Both the position numbers and the translations under genes were made by a program. From contig NZ_CP014782.1 of the NCBI RefSeq assembly GCF_002005305.1, positions 2,108,001 to 2,172,000 of the forward strand: a stretch of 64,000 bases of DNA, read 5' to 3'. Origin of the DNA: Shewanella psychrophila. Its GTDB lineage: Bacteria > Pseudomonadota > Gammaproteobacteria > Enterobacterales > Shewanellaceae. Shown here in pieces: positions 35,884 through 44,665 of the stretch. How positions within the stretch are numbered: the first letter of the stretch is position 1; each line of letters starts with the position of its first letter. The notes under the pieces are model-generated. The model worked only from the letters and a program-made list of their open reading frames with translations. It did no database searches and was not told the DNA's origin.

Positions 35884-37893
35884 ATGATGAACGTTAAAAA
35901 TAATAAGTTTGCGCTGCTATTGGCGGCAAGTGCTGTATCACTAGCCTTAGCGGGTTGTGGTGGCAGTGACGGTAATAATGGTGATGACGGTAACCCAAGC
36001 GGCCCCGCTGCCGATGTGGTTAATGTCCTCAACCTTGATGTGACAAAAGTGACATATCAAGACGGTAAGCCAACCATTGAAGTTTTCGCAAGTAATGAAG
36101 AAGACCTTCCGGTTGTTGGTTTAAAAGACTTGGAAGTTAAAGCCGTTGCCCAACTTCTGCCTCAAGCTTCTACCGGCGCAGGTGACAGCGCTCAGTGGCA
36201 AAAAATTGGCTCAGAAAAAACCTTTACCGACCACAAGAATGGCAGCTATAGCTTCACTATTGAAGTTGAAGGCTACAATGCAGAACTAACCCAAAGATAC
36301 AACGTGATTGCCAGCGCATCGACATTGCAAGATGGCGTCACTTCTGTACCACGCACCGAGCTGTCAGAAGATTTCTCAGGTGACGGTTACCAAGCGCTTT
36401 ATACCAAAGACATAGTGTCAACTGAAACCTGTGCTTCTTGTCATGCCGCAGGTGAAGCTATCTATCACGGTTACACCTCAGCAGAAACCTGTGCATCTTG
36501 TCATACCCAAGAATGGGCCGAAGGTCGCGGTAAGCCTGAAGTTGCCTTTACTCATCTAGTTCACAACGTTCACAACTCAGCCAAAGGCTATAAAGCTGAC
36601 AGAGATACAGGTGAATTTACCCAGGATGCAGAAAAAGCGCACGCTTTACTGCAAGACAACTGCCAAACTTGTCACGTCGAGCCAGACGCTGATAGCGGAA
36701 AACTCACTGAATGGGGCAACTGGACACGGGTTCCAACTATGGAAACCTGTACCAGTTGTCACGTTAATATCGACTTTAAAGCCGGTGAAGGTCACTCTCA
36801 GCAAAATGACAACAGTAACTGTATCGCTTGTCATAACGCGAGTTGGACAGAAGAACTTCATATGGGGGTCTTCGTTGAGAAAAAGGCGCTTATCGACCAA
36901 TACGGTATGGAAGCGACTCTTACGGCGATAGCAACTGATTCAGGTAGTGATACGACCCTCAGTATTACCATCACAGATGCCGACGGAACAGTCATCGATG
37001 CCACCTCTTTATTGGCTAACATCGAGCAGCTAGAATCTATCACTAACGTGGGTCCTAACTTCCCGATAATGGGTTACAACCCGAATCCTTCAACAGGTGA
37101 GCATAAGGTGCTTATCGACTTGGTTAAGAACGGCATTCTGGATGATAAAGCCTCAATCGTTGATGATAAATTTGTCACAATAATCGCTAATCTTCCTTAC
37201 GGTGAAGTCGGCGCAGATACTGATACAGCGTTTAGCTTTATCGGTTTAGCCCTGTGTAATGACGGGACAGATCTGGTTGCTTGTGGTGAAGGCGTTGAAA
37301 GTACATCAATGAAAGCTGAACTTGCCCACGGCACACTTTCTGGTGAAGCACCGAGTGTACGTCACACTGACTCAGTTAACTTTGCAGCCTGTGAAAGTTG
37401 TCACGGCACCGAGTGGGAACTCCATCAAGAGTACCATGCAGGTTTCGTGATGACAGATCAGCTAGGCCGCATCAACGAAGCTGGTGACATGATTGTCGGT
37501 GTTGATGGCTGCGTCGCTTGTCATACCCCCGATGGTACTTACATGAGCGGCGGTAACAAAGGTGCGCTTGAAATGAAACTGCACTCGGTCCATAGCTCAG
37601 GTGATTACGGCATCATCTCTGGCATGACCTGTAGCCAGTGTCATAACGACTTTAACCTTGATGCTTTCAAGGTGAAAGGTGCGCTAGCAACCTCATCAGG
37701 CAAGTACAGCACGCCAATCGCGGCGACATGTAGCTCGTGTCACGGTTACAGCGATAGCTTCAAAACACACGCAGAAGGCCAAGGCGCTGTCATCGACGGA
37801 TCTTATGAAGCCGCCAACGATGCAGCCCAGCTTGAAACCTGTTTCTTGTGTCACAACCCAAGCATCAATGATCACACTTCGGTGAAGATGTAA
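35884..37893 (+). CDS. mtrC: MtrC, outer-surface decaheme lipoprotein
   Basis: MtrC caps the MtrAB conduit and transfers electrons to Fe(III), Mn(IV), flavins or electrodes. The 669-residue product matches remembered S. oneidensis MtrC from the N-terminus (KFALLLAASAVSLALAGC lipobox) to the C-terminus (FLCHNPSINDHTSVKM). Ten CXXCH motifs lie at residues about 182-312 and 502-652. The C-X8-C disulfide pair CNDGTDLVAC is present. An AGGGA site precedes two adjacent ATGs; I used the first. It heads the mtrCAB unit. Confidence 0.96.
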   Translation: MMNVKNNKFALLLAASAVSLALAGCGGSDGNNGDDGNPSGPAADVVNVLNLDVTKVTYQDGKPTIEVFASNEEDLPVVGLKDLEVKAVAQLLPQASTGAGDSAQWQKIGSEKTFTDHKNGSYSFTIEVEGYNAELTQRYNVIASASTLQDGVTSVPRTELSEDFSGDGYQALYTKDIVSTETCASCHAAGEAIYHGYTSAETCASCHTQEWAEGRGKPEVAFTHLVHNVHNSAKGYKADRDTGEFTQDAEKAHALLQDNCQTCHVEPDADSGKLTEWGNWTRVPTMETCTSCHVNIDFKAGEGHSQQNDNSNCIACHNASWTEELHMGVFVEKKALIDQYGMEATLTAIATDSGSDTTLSITITDADGTVIDATSLLANIEQLESITNVGPNFPIMGYNPNPSTGEHKVLIDLVKNGILDDKASIVDDKFVTIIANLPYGEVGADTDTAFSFIGLALCNDGTDLVACGEGVESTSMKAELAHGTLSGEAPSVRHTDSVNFAACESCHGTEWELHQEYHAGFVMTDQLGRINEAGDMIVGVDGCVACHTPDGTYMSGGNKGALEMKLHSVHSSGDYGIISGMTCSQCHNDFNLDAFKVKGALATSSGKYSTPIAATCSSCHGYSDSFKTHAEGQGAVIDGSYEAANDAAQLETCFLCHNPSINDHTSVKM

Positions 37894-37924
37894 TTTGCTC
37901 AACTCTTAACGATAAATAGAGAGT

Positions 37925-37957
37925 TTGAAAGGGGGAGTCCTCTCCCCCTACTTTCAA
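37925..37957 (+). promoter_or_regulatory. hairpin between mtrC and mtrA
   Basis: A GC-rich hairpin with arms around GGGGGAG and CTCCCCC, extended by TTGAAAG / CTTTCAA with a small asymmetric bulge. No T-run follows, so it is more likely an mRNA-processing, stability or translation element than a full terminator. Confidence 0.6.
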
Positions 37958-37986
37958 GCGAATTTGTGCAGATTAGGAAGCCAAAT

Positions 37987-38988
37987 ATGAAAATAATCAA
38001 TACACTAAAATCTGTTTCACTGTCAGTGCTACCCGTACTGATCGTGTCTGCCGTCTTGTCTCTCGGTGTGACTTCTATCGCTCACGCGTCGAAGTGGGAT
38101 GCCAAGATGACTCCCGACGAAGTCGAAGCCACTTTGGATAAAAAGTTTGCCGAAGGTAAATACTCCCCTAAAGGCGCCGACTCTTGCTTAATGTGTCACC
38201 GTAAATCTGAAAAAGTGATGGATCTGTTTAAAGGTGTCCATGGCTCAATCGATTCAAGTAAGAGCCCAATGGCTGGTCTTCAATGTGAAGCCTGTCACGG
38301 CCCTCTGGGTAAGCATAACCGCGGCGGTAATGAACCAATGATCGCCTTTGGCCCAGACTCGACGCTCTCAGCCGAGAAACAAAACAGTGTTTGTATGAGC
38401 TGTCACTTAGATGATAAACGCATCGAGTGGAACGGGGGACATCACGACAACGCCGATGTGGCCTGTGCTTCATGTCACTCAGTTCATACAGAAAAAGACC
38501 CAGTTCTGTCTAAGAACACCGAGATGGAAGTCTGTACCAGCTGTCACACGAAGCAAAAAGCAGACATGAACAAACGCTCAAGCCACCCGATGAAATGGGC
38601 CCAAATGGTCTGTAGTGATTGTCATAATCCACACGGCACCATGGCCGATTCTGACTTAGTTAAACCTACAGTTAACGAGACCTGTTACTCCTGTCACGCC
38701 GAGAAACGCGGCCCAAAACTGTGGGAGCATGCACCCGTAACTGAAGATTGTGTCGCTTGTCACAATCCACACGGTTCGGTGAACGAAGGGATGCTGAAGA
38801 CTCGTGCTCCACAGCTTTGTCAGCAATGTCATGCCAGCGACGGTCATGCCAGTAGCGCCTACATGGGCAACACAGATCAAGGCTCAACCGTAGGTGGCAA
38901 TGCATTCACCGGTGGTCGTAGTTGTTTGAACTGTCATAGCCAGATCCATGGTTCTAACCACCCATCTGGCAAGCTATTTCAGCGTTAA
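37987..38988 (+). CDS. mtrA: MtrA, periplasmic decaheme cytochrome
   Basis: MtrA takes electrons from periplasmic carriers and passes them through MtrB to MtrC. The 333-residue product, the same length as I recall for S. oneidensis MtrA, has a signal peptide ending near AHAS and ten CXXCH motifs (CLMCH, CEACH, CMSCH, CASCH, CTSCH, CSDCH, CYSCH, CVACH, CQQCH, CLNCH). I chose the ATG after TTAGGAAG; an upstream GTG reading would add seven residues. It is followed 14 bases later by mtrB. Confidence 0.96.
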   Translation: MKIINTLKSVSLSVLPVLIVSAVLSLGVTSIAHASKWDAKMTPDEVEATLDKKFAEGKYSPKGADSCLMCHRKSEKVMDLFKGVHGSIDSSKSPMAGLQCEACHGPLGKHNRGGNEPMIAFGPDSTLSAEKQNSVCMSCHLDDKRIEWNGGHHDNADVACASCHSVHTEKDPVLSKNTEMEVCTSCHTKQKADMNKRSSHPMKWAQMVCSDCHNPHGTMADSDLVKPTVNETCYSCHAEKRGPKLWEHAPVTEDCVACHNPHGSVNEGMLKTRAPQLCQQCHASDGHASSAYMGNTDQGSTVGGNAFTGGRSCLNCHSQIHGSNHPSGKLFQR

Positions 38989-39002
38989 ACGGAGTCGAGA
39001 AG

Positions 39003-41114
39003 ATGAAATTCAAATTAAATTTAGTCACCCTCGCCCTACTCGCTAACGCTGGTATAGTCAGCACAGCAATGGCGGCTGGTGGCTATGGTATTCAAGATGC
39101 GAATACCGACAAAGTTAAATTCGACAAATGGGCTTGTAAGCGCTGTGTCGTTGAAACTGGCGTTAATGGTACTGTCGGTATAGGCATGGGCTATAACAAC
39201 AGCGATGATATTCGCTCAGCCAACGCATTTGCTGCCGAAGACGAGTTTGCCTATAAGGTCGATGCGGATCTTAAATATATCAATGAATCCGGTTACCGTG
39301 CCACAGTTGAAGCCGATAATCTCGGCATGGAAAATGGCCGTCTAGATGTTAATGCCGGTAAAACGGGTCAATACAACCTAAACCTTAACTACCGTCAAAT
39401 TGCAACTTACAAAACCGATAGCGCCATGACGCCTTATCAGGGGGTGGGTGGAGACCATCTAACCCTACCCGATAACTGGCAGACGGCAGGTTCGAGTCAA
39501 GATATGACTCAGCTATACAGCAGCCTGAACCCTATGGAGTTATCACTTAAGCGTAAACGAGCCGGACTTGGTTTTGACTATACATTCGATGCTGAGCCAG
39601 GTGAGGAGCTATGGACCACTTATCTTAATTACCAGCGTGAAGATAAAACCGGACTTAAGCAAGCCTCTGGCAGCTTCTATAACCAGTCTATGATGCTAGC
39701 AGAGCCCGTTGATTACACCACAGATACGGTAGAAGCAGGTATTAAGCTTAAAGGGGACAACTGGTTCACGGCACTGAACTACTCAGGCTCAAGCTTTAAA
39801 AACCAGTATAGCCAGCTGACATTTGATAATGCCTTTAACCCAACCTTTGGGGCACAAACTCAAGGCACAATGGCATTAGATCCTGACAACGAAGCGCACA
39901 CGGTTTCATTGATGGGCCAAGTCACTGCAGATAAGACAATCTTGAGTGGACGGGTTCACTACGGACAGATGACCCAAGATCAAGCATTTGTCACCTCAGG
40001 TTATGGTTACCAGATGCCGGCAGAATCCCTCGATGGCCGCGTCGACATGACAGGCGTTAATTTGAAGCTAGTCTCTCGCTTAAATCGCAGCGTGCGTATC
40101 AAGGCAAGTTATGATTATAGCGACCGTGACAACAAGACGAATGTTGAAGAGTGGACACAGATAAGCATCGACTCAACCTCTGGCCAAGTTGCCTACAATA
40201 CGCCCTATGACATCACCACACAAAGGGCTAAATTAAGTGCTAACTACAGTATCACTCGTGGTATGCGACTCGAAGCAGGTTATGACTACCGTCAGGATGA
40301 CCGTAGCTATCAAGATAGAGAAACCACCAACGAACACACGCTCTGGAGCAAGTTCCGTCTGAGCAAGTTCGACAACTGGGATATGTGGATCAAGGGGAGT
40401 TATGGTCAGCGTGACGGTTCTGAATACCAAGCTTCAGAGTGGACTTCAAACGAGTCAAACGACCTGTTGCGTAAATATAATCTAGCCGATCGTAAACGAA
40501 CTATGGTAGAGGCGCGAGTCACTCACAGCCCTACCGAGGCGTTAACTATCGACTTCGGGACACGTTATGCACTCGATGACTACAACGACACTCAGATTGG
40601 TTTAACAGAATCTAGAGATCTTAGCTACAATGTCAGTGCAAATTACCTGATCAACGATGATATGACATTGACGGCATTTTATAGCCGTCAGAACATAGAA
40701 TCAGATCAATCAGGTAGTTCGAACTTCAGCACACCAAACTGGTTTGGCGTGGTCGAAGACGAGGTCGATGTCATAGGTGCAGGCTGGAGCTATAACAATC
40801 TGATGGAGAAGAAATTACGCTTAGGCGTTGATTACACTTACTCTAAGTCAGACAGTAATACTCAAGTCACCCAAGGTGTCACCGGAGATTATGGTGATTA
40901 CTATGCAAAATCTCATAACATCAACATCTATGGTCAATACCAAGCCACCGAAAAGATGGCGCTACGTGTCGACTATAAGATGGAGAAATACCAAGATAAC
41001 GATGCTGGCAATGAGATAGCACCTGATGGGATCTGGAACGTTGTGAGCTTTGGCTCTAATAGCCACGATTACAACGCCCACCTGATCATGCTGAGTATGA
41101 GCTATAGACTTTAG
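39003..41114 (+). CDS. mtrB: MtrB, outer-membrane porin sheath
   Basis: MtrB is the 26-strand beta-barrel that insulates MtrA across the outer membrane. The 703-residue product has a signal peptide ending at AMAA, the conserved CKRC motif (Cys 45 and 48; CKGC in S. oneidensis as I recall it), and long blocks matching S. oneidensis MtrB (SGSFYNQSMMLAEPVDYTTD; SNSHDYNAH). The C-terminus SYRL fits an outer-membrane barrel. The stop codon lies in a 7-bp tandem repeat. Confidence 0.96.
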   Translation: MKFKLNLVTLALLANAGIVSTAMAAGGYGIQDANTDKVKFDKWACKRCVVETGVNGTVGIGMGYNNSDDIRSANAFAAEDEFAYKVDADLKYINESGYRATVEADNLGMENGRLDVNAGKTGQYNLNLNYRQIATYKTDSAMTPYQGVGGDHLTLPDNWQTAGSSQDMTQLYSSLNPMELSLKRKRAGLGFDYTFDAEPGEELWTTYLNYQREDKTGLKQASGSFYNQSMMLAEPVDYTTDTVEAGIKLKGDNWFTALNYSGSSFKNQYSQLTFDNAFNPTFGAQTQGTMALDPDNEAHTVSLMGQVTADKTILSGRVHYGQMTQDQAFVTSGYGYQMPAESLDGRVDMTGVNLKLVSRLNRSVRIKASYDYSDRDNKTNVEEWTQISIDSTSGQVAYNTPYDITTQRAKLSANYSITRGMRLEAGYDYRQDDRSYQDRETTNEHTLWSKFRLSKFDNWDMWIKGSYGQRDGSEYQASEWTSNESNDLLRKYNLADRKRTMVEARVTHSPTEALTIDFGTRYALDDYNDTQIGLTESRDLSYNVSANYLINDDMTLTAFYSRQNIESDQSGSSNFSTPNWFGVVEDEVDVIGAGWSYNNLMEKKLRLGVDYTYSKSDSNTQVTQGVTGDYGDYYAKSHNINIYGQYQATEKMALRVDYKMEKYQDNDAGNEIAPDGIWNVVSFGSNSHDYNAHLIMLSMSYRL

Positions 41115-41138
41115 ACTTTAGACTTTAGACTTTAGACT
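41107..41138 (+). repeat. 7-bp tandem repeat, GACTTTA x4.6, across the mtrB stop
   Basis: Four perfect units plus a partial one. The mtrB stop TAG lies where the first unit meets the second. Expansion does not alter MtrB but lengthens the gap to the terminator. Confidence 0.92.
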
Positions 41139-41164
41139 GATACAGTTTATTGAATATAAGTATT

Positions 41165-41190
41165 AAAAACCCGCTTTGGCGGGTTTTTTA
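41165..41190 (+). terminator. mtrCAB terminator
   Basis: A perfect stem AAAACCCGC / GCGGGTTTT with loop TTTG and a T-run. Confidence 0.9.
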
Positions 41191-41457
41191 TTGGGTAAAC
41201 GAAAAAGCCCTTAAACGGACACGCAGCTTAAGGGGGACCAATGGATATCAATGGTTAAGGTTGGGGATGAACCTGTTTTGCAAAATCTCGATAATAGTTT
41301 TCGTTAATAGGTCTCGCTTATAGCAGATAGCCTATTTGACCCTTATGGTTAACTCGCCGCTTATCACGCCTTCACTTCTGCCGCGCACGGCGACATAACA
41401 AGTGCCAGCCTCGGGACTGGCAACAGAGAGATATTTACCACTATTGTCTCTGCTCAG
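41191..41457. other. gene-free spacer after mtrB
   Basis: No gene, hairpin or repeat recognised between the mtrCAB terminator and the transposase remnant. Confidence 0.4.
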
Positions 41458-41945
41458 ATATGCTCGTAGCTTTTACCTGTGAGTTTATCCTCTCCGCACA
41501 AAAAGCCCTTCTAATCCCAATCGGTATAAGAAAGTGGTCAGTTCAGAGTTATTTTTGGCCGCATAATTCAAGGCGAATGAGTGAGGGAATAGTGATCCCT
41601 TTTGAACTTATTCAACACAGAAGTAGGCAGCCAAAAACACTCCTATTAGGCGAGTTTTAGCACTTCTGATACGGCGTTAACGAGCTTAAACGTAGAATAA
41701 CTATGTCTCTCACACGTTGCCTTGTCCCACAATCGCTAAACTCTCGCTGAATGGCCACATCTTTATACCGATTGGTATAACACAACGATTTATTATGTGG
41801 TAAAACGGAGTCGGTTCTGCATCGATAAGGATTCTTCGAGCTGAAGTCATAATCTTTATCCTGAAAAAAACTAAGTTGAGGTAGTTTAACGCCTAGTAGG
41901 CAATAAGCTAAAGCACAAAAGATATGGCTGTCCGTCTTTATTTTA
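41458..41945 (-). pseudogene. decayed REP-associated transposase gene, interrupted by a MITE
   Basis: On the minus strand 41781-41945 matches the leader and 5' end of the intact transposase unit at 58060-58215 (shared GGACAGCCATATCTTTTGTGC), and 41458-41514 matches the adjoining 58210-58273. Nothing further of the gene remains. The two parts are separated by a 263-bp element. The remnant is non-functional. Confidence 0.85.
41515..41777. mobile_element. 263-bp MITE with inverted repeats CCAATCGGTATAA
   Basis: The ends are near-perfect inverted repeats (TCCCAATCGGTATAA and, read from the right, TACCAATCGGTATAAA). The element is flanked by TAA on both sides (41512-41514, 41778-41780). Removing it and one TAA restores the sequence of the intact transposase copy at 58 kb, which proves insertion. 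It has no coding capacity, so it must rely on a transposase elsewhere. Confidence 0.85.
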
Positions 41946-42150
41946 GTTGTATTCATTATTTTGGTGTGTTGTTTAACAAAGACAACGAAACCCTAAATGA
42001 AAACTAGATTATTCCGAGCCTAATATAATTGAAAACAGCTGAGAAATAGGAGCCGTTTTAGTCCCGAGTTAATTAAATGAAATTTATACTACGGTTAAAT
42101 TTTATTGTATCTCATATTTATTTTAAGCGGTGTAGCATGTACTAATTATA
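41946..42150. other. AT-rich spacer before IS copy 1
   Basis: No gene or clear signal seen. Confidence 0.4.
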
Positions 42151-42159
42151 GTATTAAGG

Positions 42160-43212
42160 GGCCTTGTTTCCTAAATCGATTGAACCTTTTGCAGCTTATG
42201 TGATCTGATCTTCCAATGTGGTTATTGGAAACATCAAGATGGGTAAAGCTAAGCGTAAAATGACCAATTGGTCTCAGTACAACAAGGCATTGATTAATCG
42301 AGGGTCCTTGACCTTTTGGATTGATGAGCACGCCATTAGCTCTTGGTGTTGCTCTGAACATCACGGCCGCCGTGGCCGTGGGTATATTTACTCTGATGTT
42401 GCTATTGAAACTGCATTGGTTGTTAAAGGTGTATTCAACTTATCACTGAGAGCACTAGAAGGTTTCACTACCTCGGTTTTCCAGCTTATGGATGTGCCAC
42501 TAACCTCACCAAGCTATAGCTGCATTAGCAAACGTGCCAAGACCGTAAATATCAAATATCGCTCACCGAGTCGTGGCTCTGTGGCACATGTAGTGATTGA
42601 TTCAACGGGCCTCAAAGTTTACGGCGAGGGAGAATGGAAGACTCGAAAGCATGGTAAAGAAAAGCGTCGTACCTGGCGTAAGTTACACCTCGCAGTAGAT
42701 GCTAATACGCATGAAGTCGTAGCAGCAGAAGTCACTCTGGTTAACGTTGCTGATAATGAAGTGTTACCCACATTAATCAAGCCGTTAAGAAGACAGATTA
42801 AACAAGTTTCTGCTGATGGAGCATACGACACCAAAGCGTGTCACAAACTACTTCAGCGTAAAGGTTGCAAACCCACTATCCCACCAAGAAGCAGTGCTGG
42901 GTTTTGGGAGGATGGGCATCCTCGAAACGAGGCAGTGAGAGCCCTCAAAAATAATGAGTTAGCGCAATGGAAGAAGGAAAATGACTATCACTTACGGTCA
43001 CTATCTGAAACAGCAATGTACCGATATAAGCAACTAATTAGTCCGAAACTTAGCCTACGAGATTATAATGCTCAAGTAGGTGAAGCGCTGGCAGGTGTAA
43101 AGGCAATGAACAAAGTCATAAGACTAGGAATGCCAGTTAGGAAAGAGGCTGCCTAGTTAGCTCAAACCCTTGGAGTAGCTGCATCTATAGCGAGGATTTG
43201 ATCAACAACGCC
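42160..43212 (+). mobile_element. IS5-family (IS903-type) element, copy 1
   Basis: A 1053-bp element with imperfect inverted repeats: GGCCTTGTTTCCTAAATCG on the left and GGCGTTGTTGATCAAATCC read from the right. It is the same length as the inverted copy at 44666-45718, and the two transposases are identical in amino-acid sequence. Its left flank GTATTAAGG is matched not on its own right side but beside copy 2. Confidence 0.93.
42239..43156 (+). CDS. IS903-type transposase (copy 1)
   Basis: A DDE transposase of the IS5 family, IS903 group. The catalytic residues lie in VVIDSTGLKVYG, SADGAYD and ETAMYRYKQLI (the last also holding the Y-R-E-K signature). I chose the ATG at MGKAKRKMTNW; a GTG seven codons upstream is possible. 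The gene appears intact and probably active, since the other copy encodes the same protein. Confidence 0.93.
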   Translation: MGKAKRKMTNWSQYNKALINRGSLTFWIDEHAISSWCCSEHHGRRGRGYIYSDVAIETALVVKGVFNLSLRALEGFTTSVFQLMDVPLTSPSYSCISKRAKTVNIKYRSPSRGSVAHVVIDSTGLKVYGEGEWKTRKHGKEKRRTWRKLHLAVDANTHEVVAAEVTLVNVADNEVLPTLIKPLRRQIKQVSADGAYDTKACHKLLQRKGCKPTIPPRSSAGFWEDGHPRNEAVRALKNNELAQWKKENDYHLRSLSETAMYRYKQLISPKLSLRDYNAQVGEALAGVKAMNKVIRLGMPVRKEAA

Positions 43213-43630
43213 TATTTGCATTGTTAATAAATGCGACATGGGCGGCAGCAATCGCAAAAATTGCAATGGGTTGTATCAAATAGGAGAGAGCTAGGAATCC
43301 AGCAGCGCCAATAGTGAGTAATAGACTGGTGTAGCTATGCTCTCTTTTTTGGTGCAAACAGAGCTGAAGAGGTAGAAGAGCTAACCCAATAGCCATTATG
43401 ATAAGGCCGATATTCAGTGCCAAATCAGCAAAGCCCACATGATCGACTACAGTCCAGAACAGGGCTACAGCAGGCAAACTGAGACTGATAATAGTGTGAG
43501 TTTTGCTAAAACGCTTACTCTGGTATTTCCCTGCAAAAAAGAATAACCCATTAAGTACAAGGTTCATCAAGATAAACCCACCCAGTACCAAGATAATAAA
43601 AGCCGTCGCGGTATAAGCGGTGCCATCAAT
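43213..43630 (-). pseudogene. membrane-protein gene cut by IS903-type element
   Basis: The minus strand encodes about 125 residues with at least four hydrophobic helices (LGGFILMNLVLNGLFFFAG ... IAIFAIAAAHVAFINNANR). The frame then runs into the IS end and stops after two IS-encoded residues. No clear start codon exists; the frame opens after TGA with AIDGTAYTATAF. A matching hydrophobic tail (LVLICGYLVIANWG) lies on the far side of IS copy 2, so the two pieces may be one gene separated by the inversion. Family not recognised. Confidence 0.5.
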
Positions 43631-43974
43631 TGCATAGGATCAGAAAGAGGCTGTTAAAAGGAGACTAGATAGTGCAGCTTTATGCGTTGTACGTAGAAAC
43701 ATATAAGTTTTGCAGGTTAAATAATGGTGGCTTAGCTTCTCCTAAAGTGCCGATGATTTCAAGCTAGAGTATTGTTTTATGGGATCTGTATTAGCGGCCT
43801 TTTCATTCTAAAATGGGGCATGGGGCTTAGGCAAGAAGAATAACATACCGGAGCAGATCAGGCTTTTCTAGAAAATTCCCCCTGTATTAATAAGGTATGA
43901 TCCCGCCCTGATTTCGCTATTACAGCTTGCCACGAAGAACAATGATAGAATAAATATATCTTATTTATAAATAG
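43631..43974. other. spacer inside the inverted segment
   Basis: No gene, hairpin or repeat of note seen. Confidence 0.4.
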
Positions 43975-44298
43975 TTAAAACAAGTTATATTGGGGGCTGG
44001 AACGAATATCATTCGTTGACTCAATATTATTATGGTGATAAATCCATGCCATATTGCTCCGAGGGAATTCGACTTTAAGTGCCTTTTTAATCACTTTCCC
44101 AACCTCGGTAATATCACCTATAATAACTTCCTCTATATAGCCAAATTGCATTATTATGAATTTATCATTCGTACTCTTAGCGACTCGAAATCCACGATCT
44201 TTTTTAAACGTCAACACTTCGAATACATCACCCAACTGCATTGTTTTCATAAAACGTTCGCATGAAGATTTAACCTGACCAATATGTAATTTTGACAT
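43975..44298 (-). CDS. hypothetical protein, second gene of a two-gene cassette
   Basis: The 107-residue product starts MSKLHIGQVKSSCERFMKTMQLG behind a GAGGT ribosome binding site. It appears soluble, with mixed alpha/beta character and no transmembrane helix. Its start lies 16 bases past the stop of the 106-residue gene upstream. I do not recognise the family. The small size, tandem arrangement and position between mobile elements recall toxin-antitoxin or phage-defence pairs, but no motif proves this. Confidence 0.55.
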   Translation of the reverse strand: MSKLHIGQVKSSCERFMKTMQLGDVFEVLTFKKDRGFRVAKSTNDKFIIMQFGYIEEVIIGDITEVGKVIKKALKVEFPRSNMAWIYHHNNIESTNDIRSSPQYNLF

Positions 44299-44314
44299 AC
44301 CTACCTCATTCTTT

Positions 44315-44635
44315 TTAATCAAGAAGAGCAGTTTTGGCTAATAACTTACAAAACTGTGCTTTAAATAATATATCGCTAATAAAGATCACCTTAATAGTAT
44401 GCTTATCAACAGTAAAAGCCACTCGACAAGCCATACACCCATCAAAAACCACTTTATATTCCAACACTTGCAACTGGTGATGTTTTGCATGCTTTACGGG
44501 CTTAATTTTACCGTTATGCAACGTTAACAAACGGGGTAAACGTTCAGTAATATCGGAAAGAATCTCAGTATGATAATCAGCATACTGATAGAAAAACCTA
44601 CGCAAGTGACGATTATCATCAATACAAATATTCAT
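44315..44635 (-). CDS. hypothetical protein, first gene of a two-gene cassette
   Basis: The 106-residue basic product (MNICIDDNRHLRRFFYQYADYH...LLAKTALLD) has a central segment VLEYKVVFDGCMACRVAFTVDKHTIKV followed by IFISDILFKAQFCKLL. The size, charge and beta-rich middle could fit a small toxin fold, but I see no diagnostic RelE/HigB residues. It lies upstream of the 107-residue gene on the same strand. A toxin role is a guess. Confidence 0.5.
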   Translation of the reverse strand: MNICIDDNRHLRRFFYQYADYHTEILSDITERLPRLLTLHNGKIKPVKHAKHHQLQVLEYKVVFDGCMACRVAFTVDKHTIKVIFISDILFKAQFCKLLAKTALLD

Positions 44636-44665
44636 CGACTACCTAGTTTGAAAACACCTTAATAC

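Noticed and set aside
41460..41956. Two short open frames over the MITE region as genes
   Set aside because: They read across the junction of a dead transposase fragment and a non-coding MITE and have no start context.
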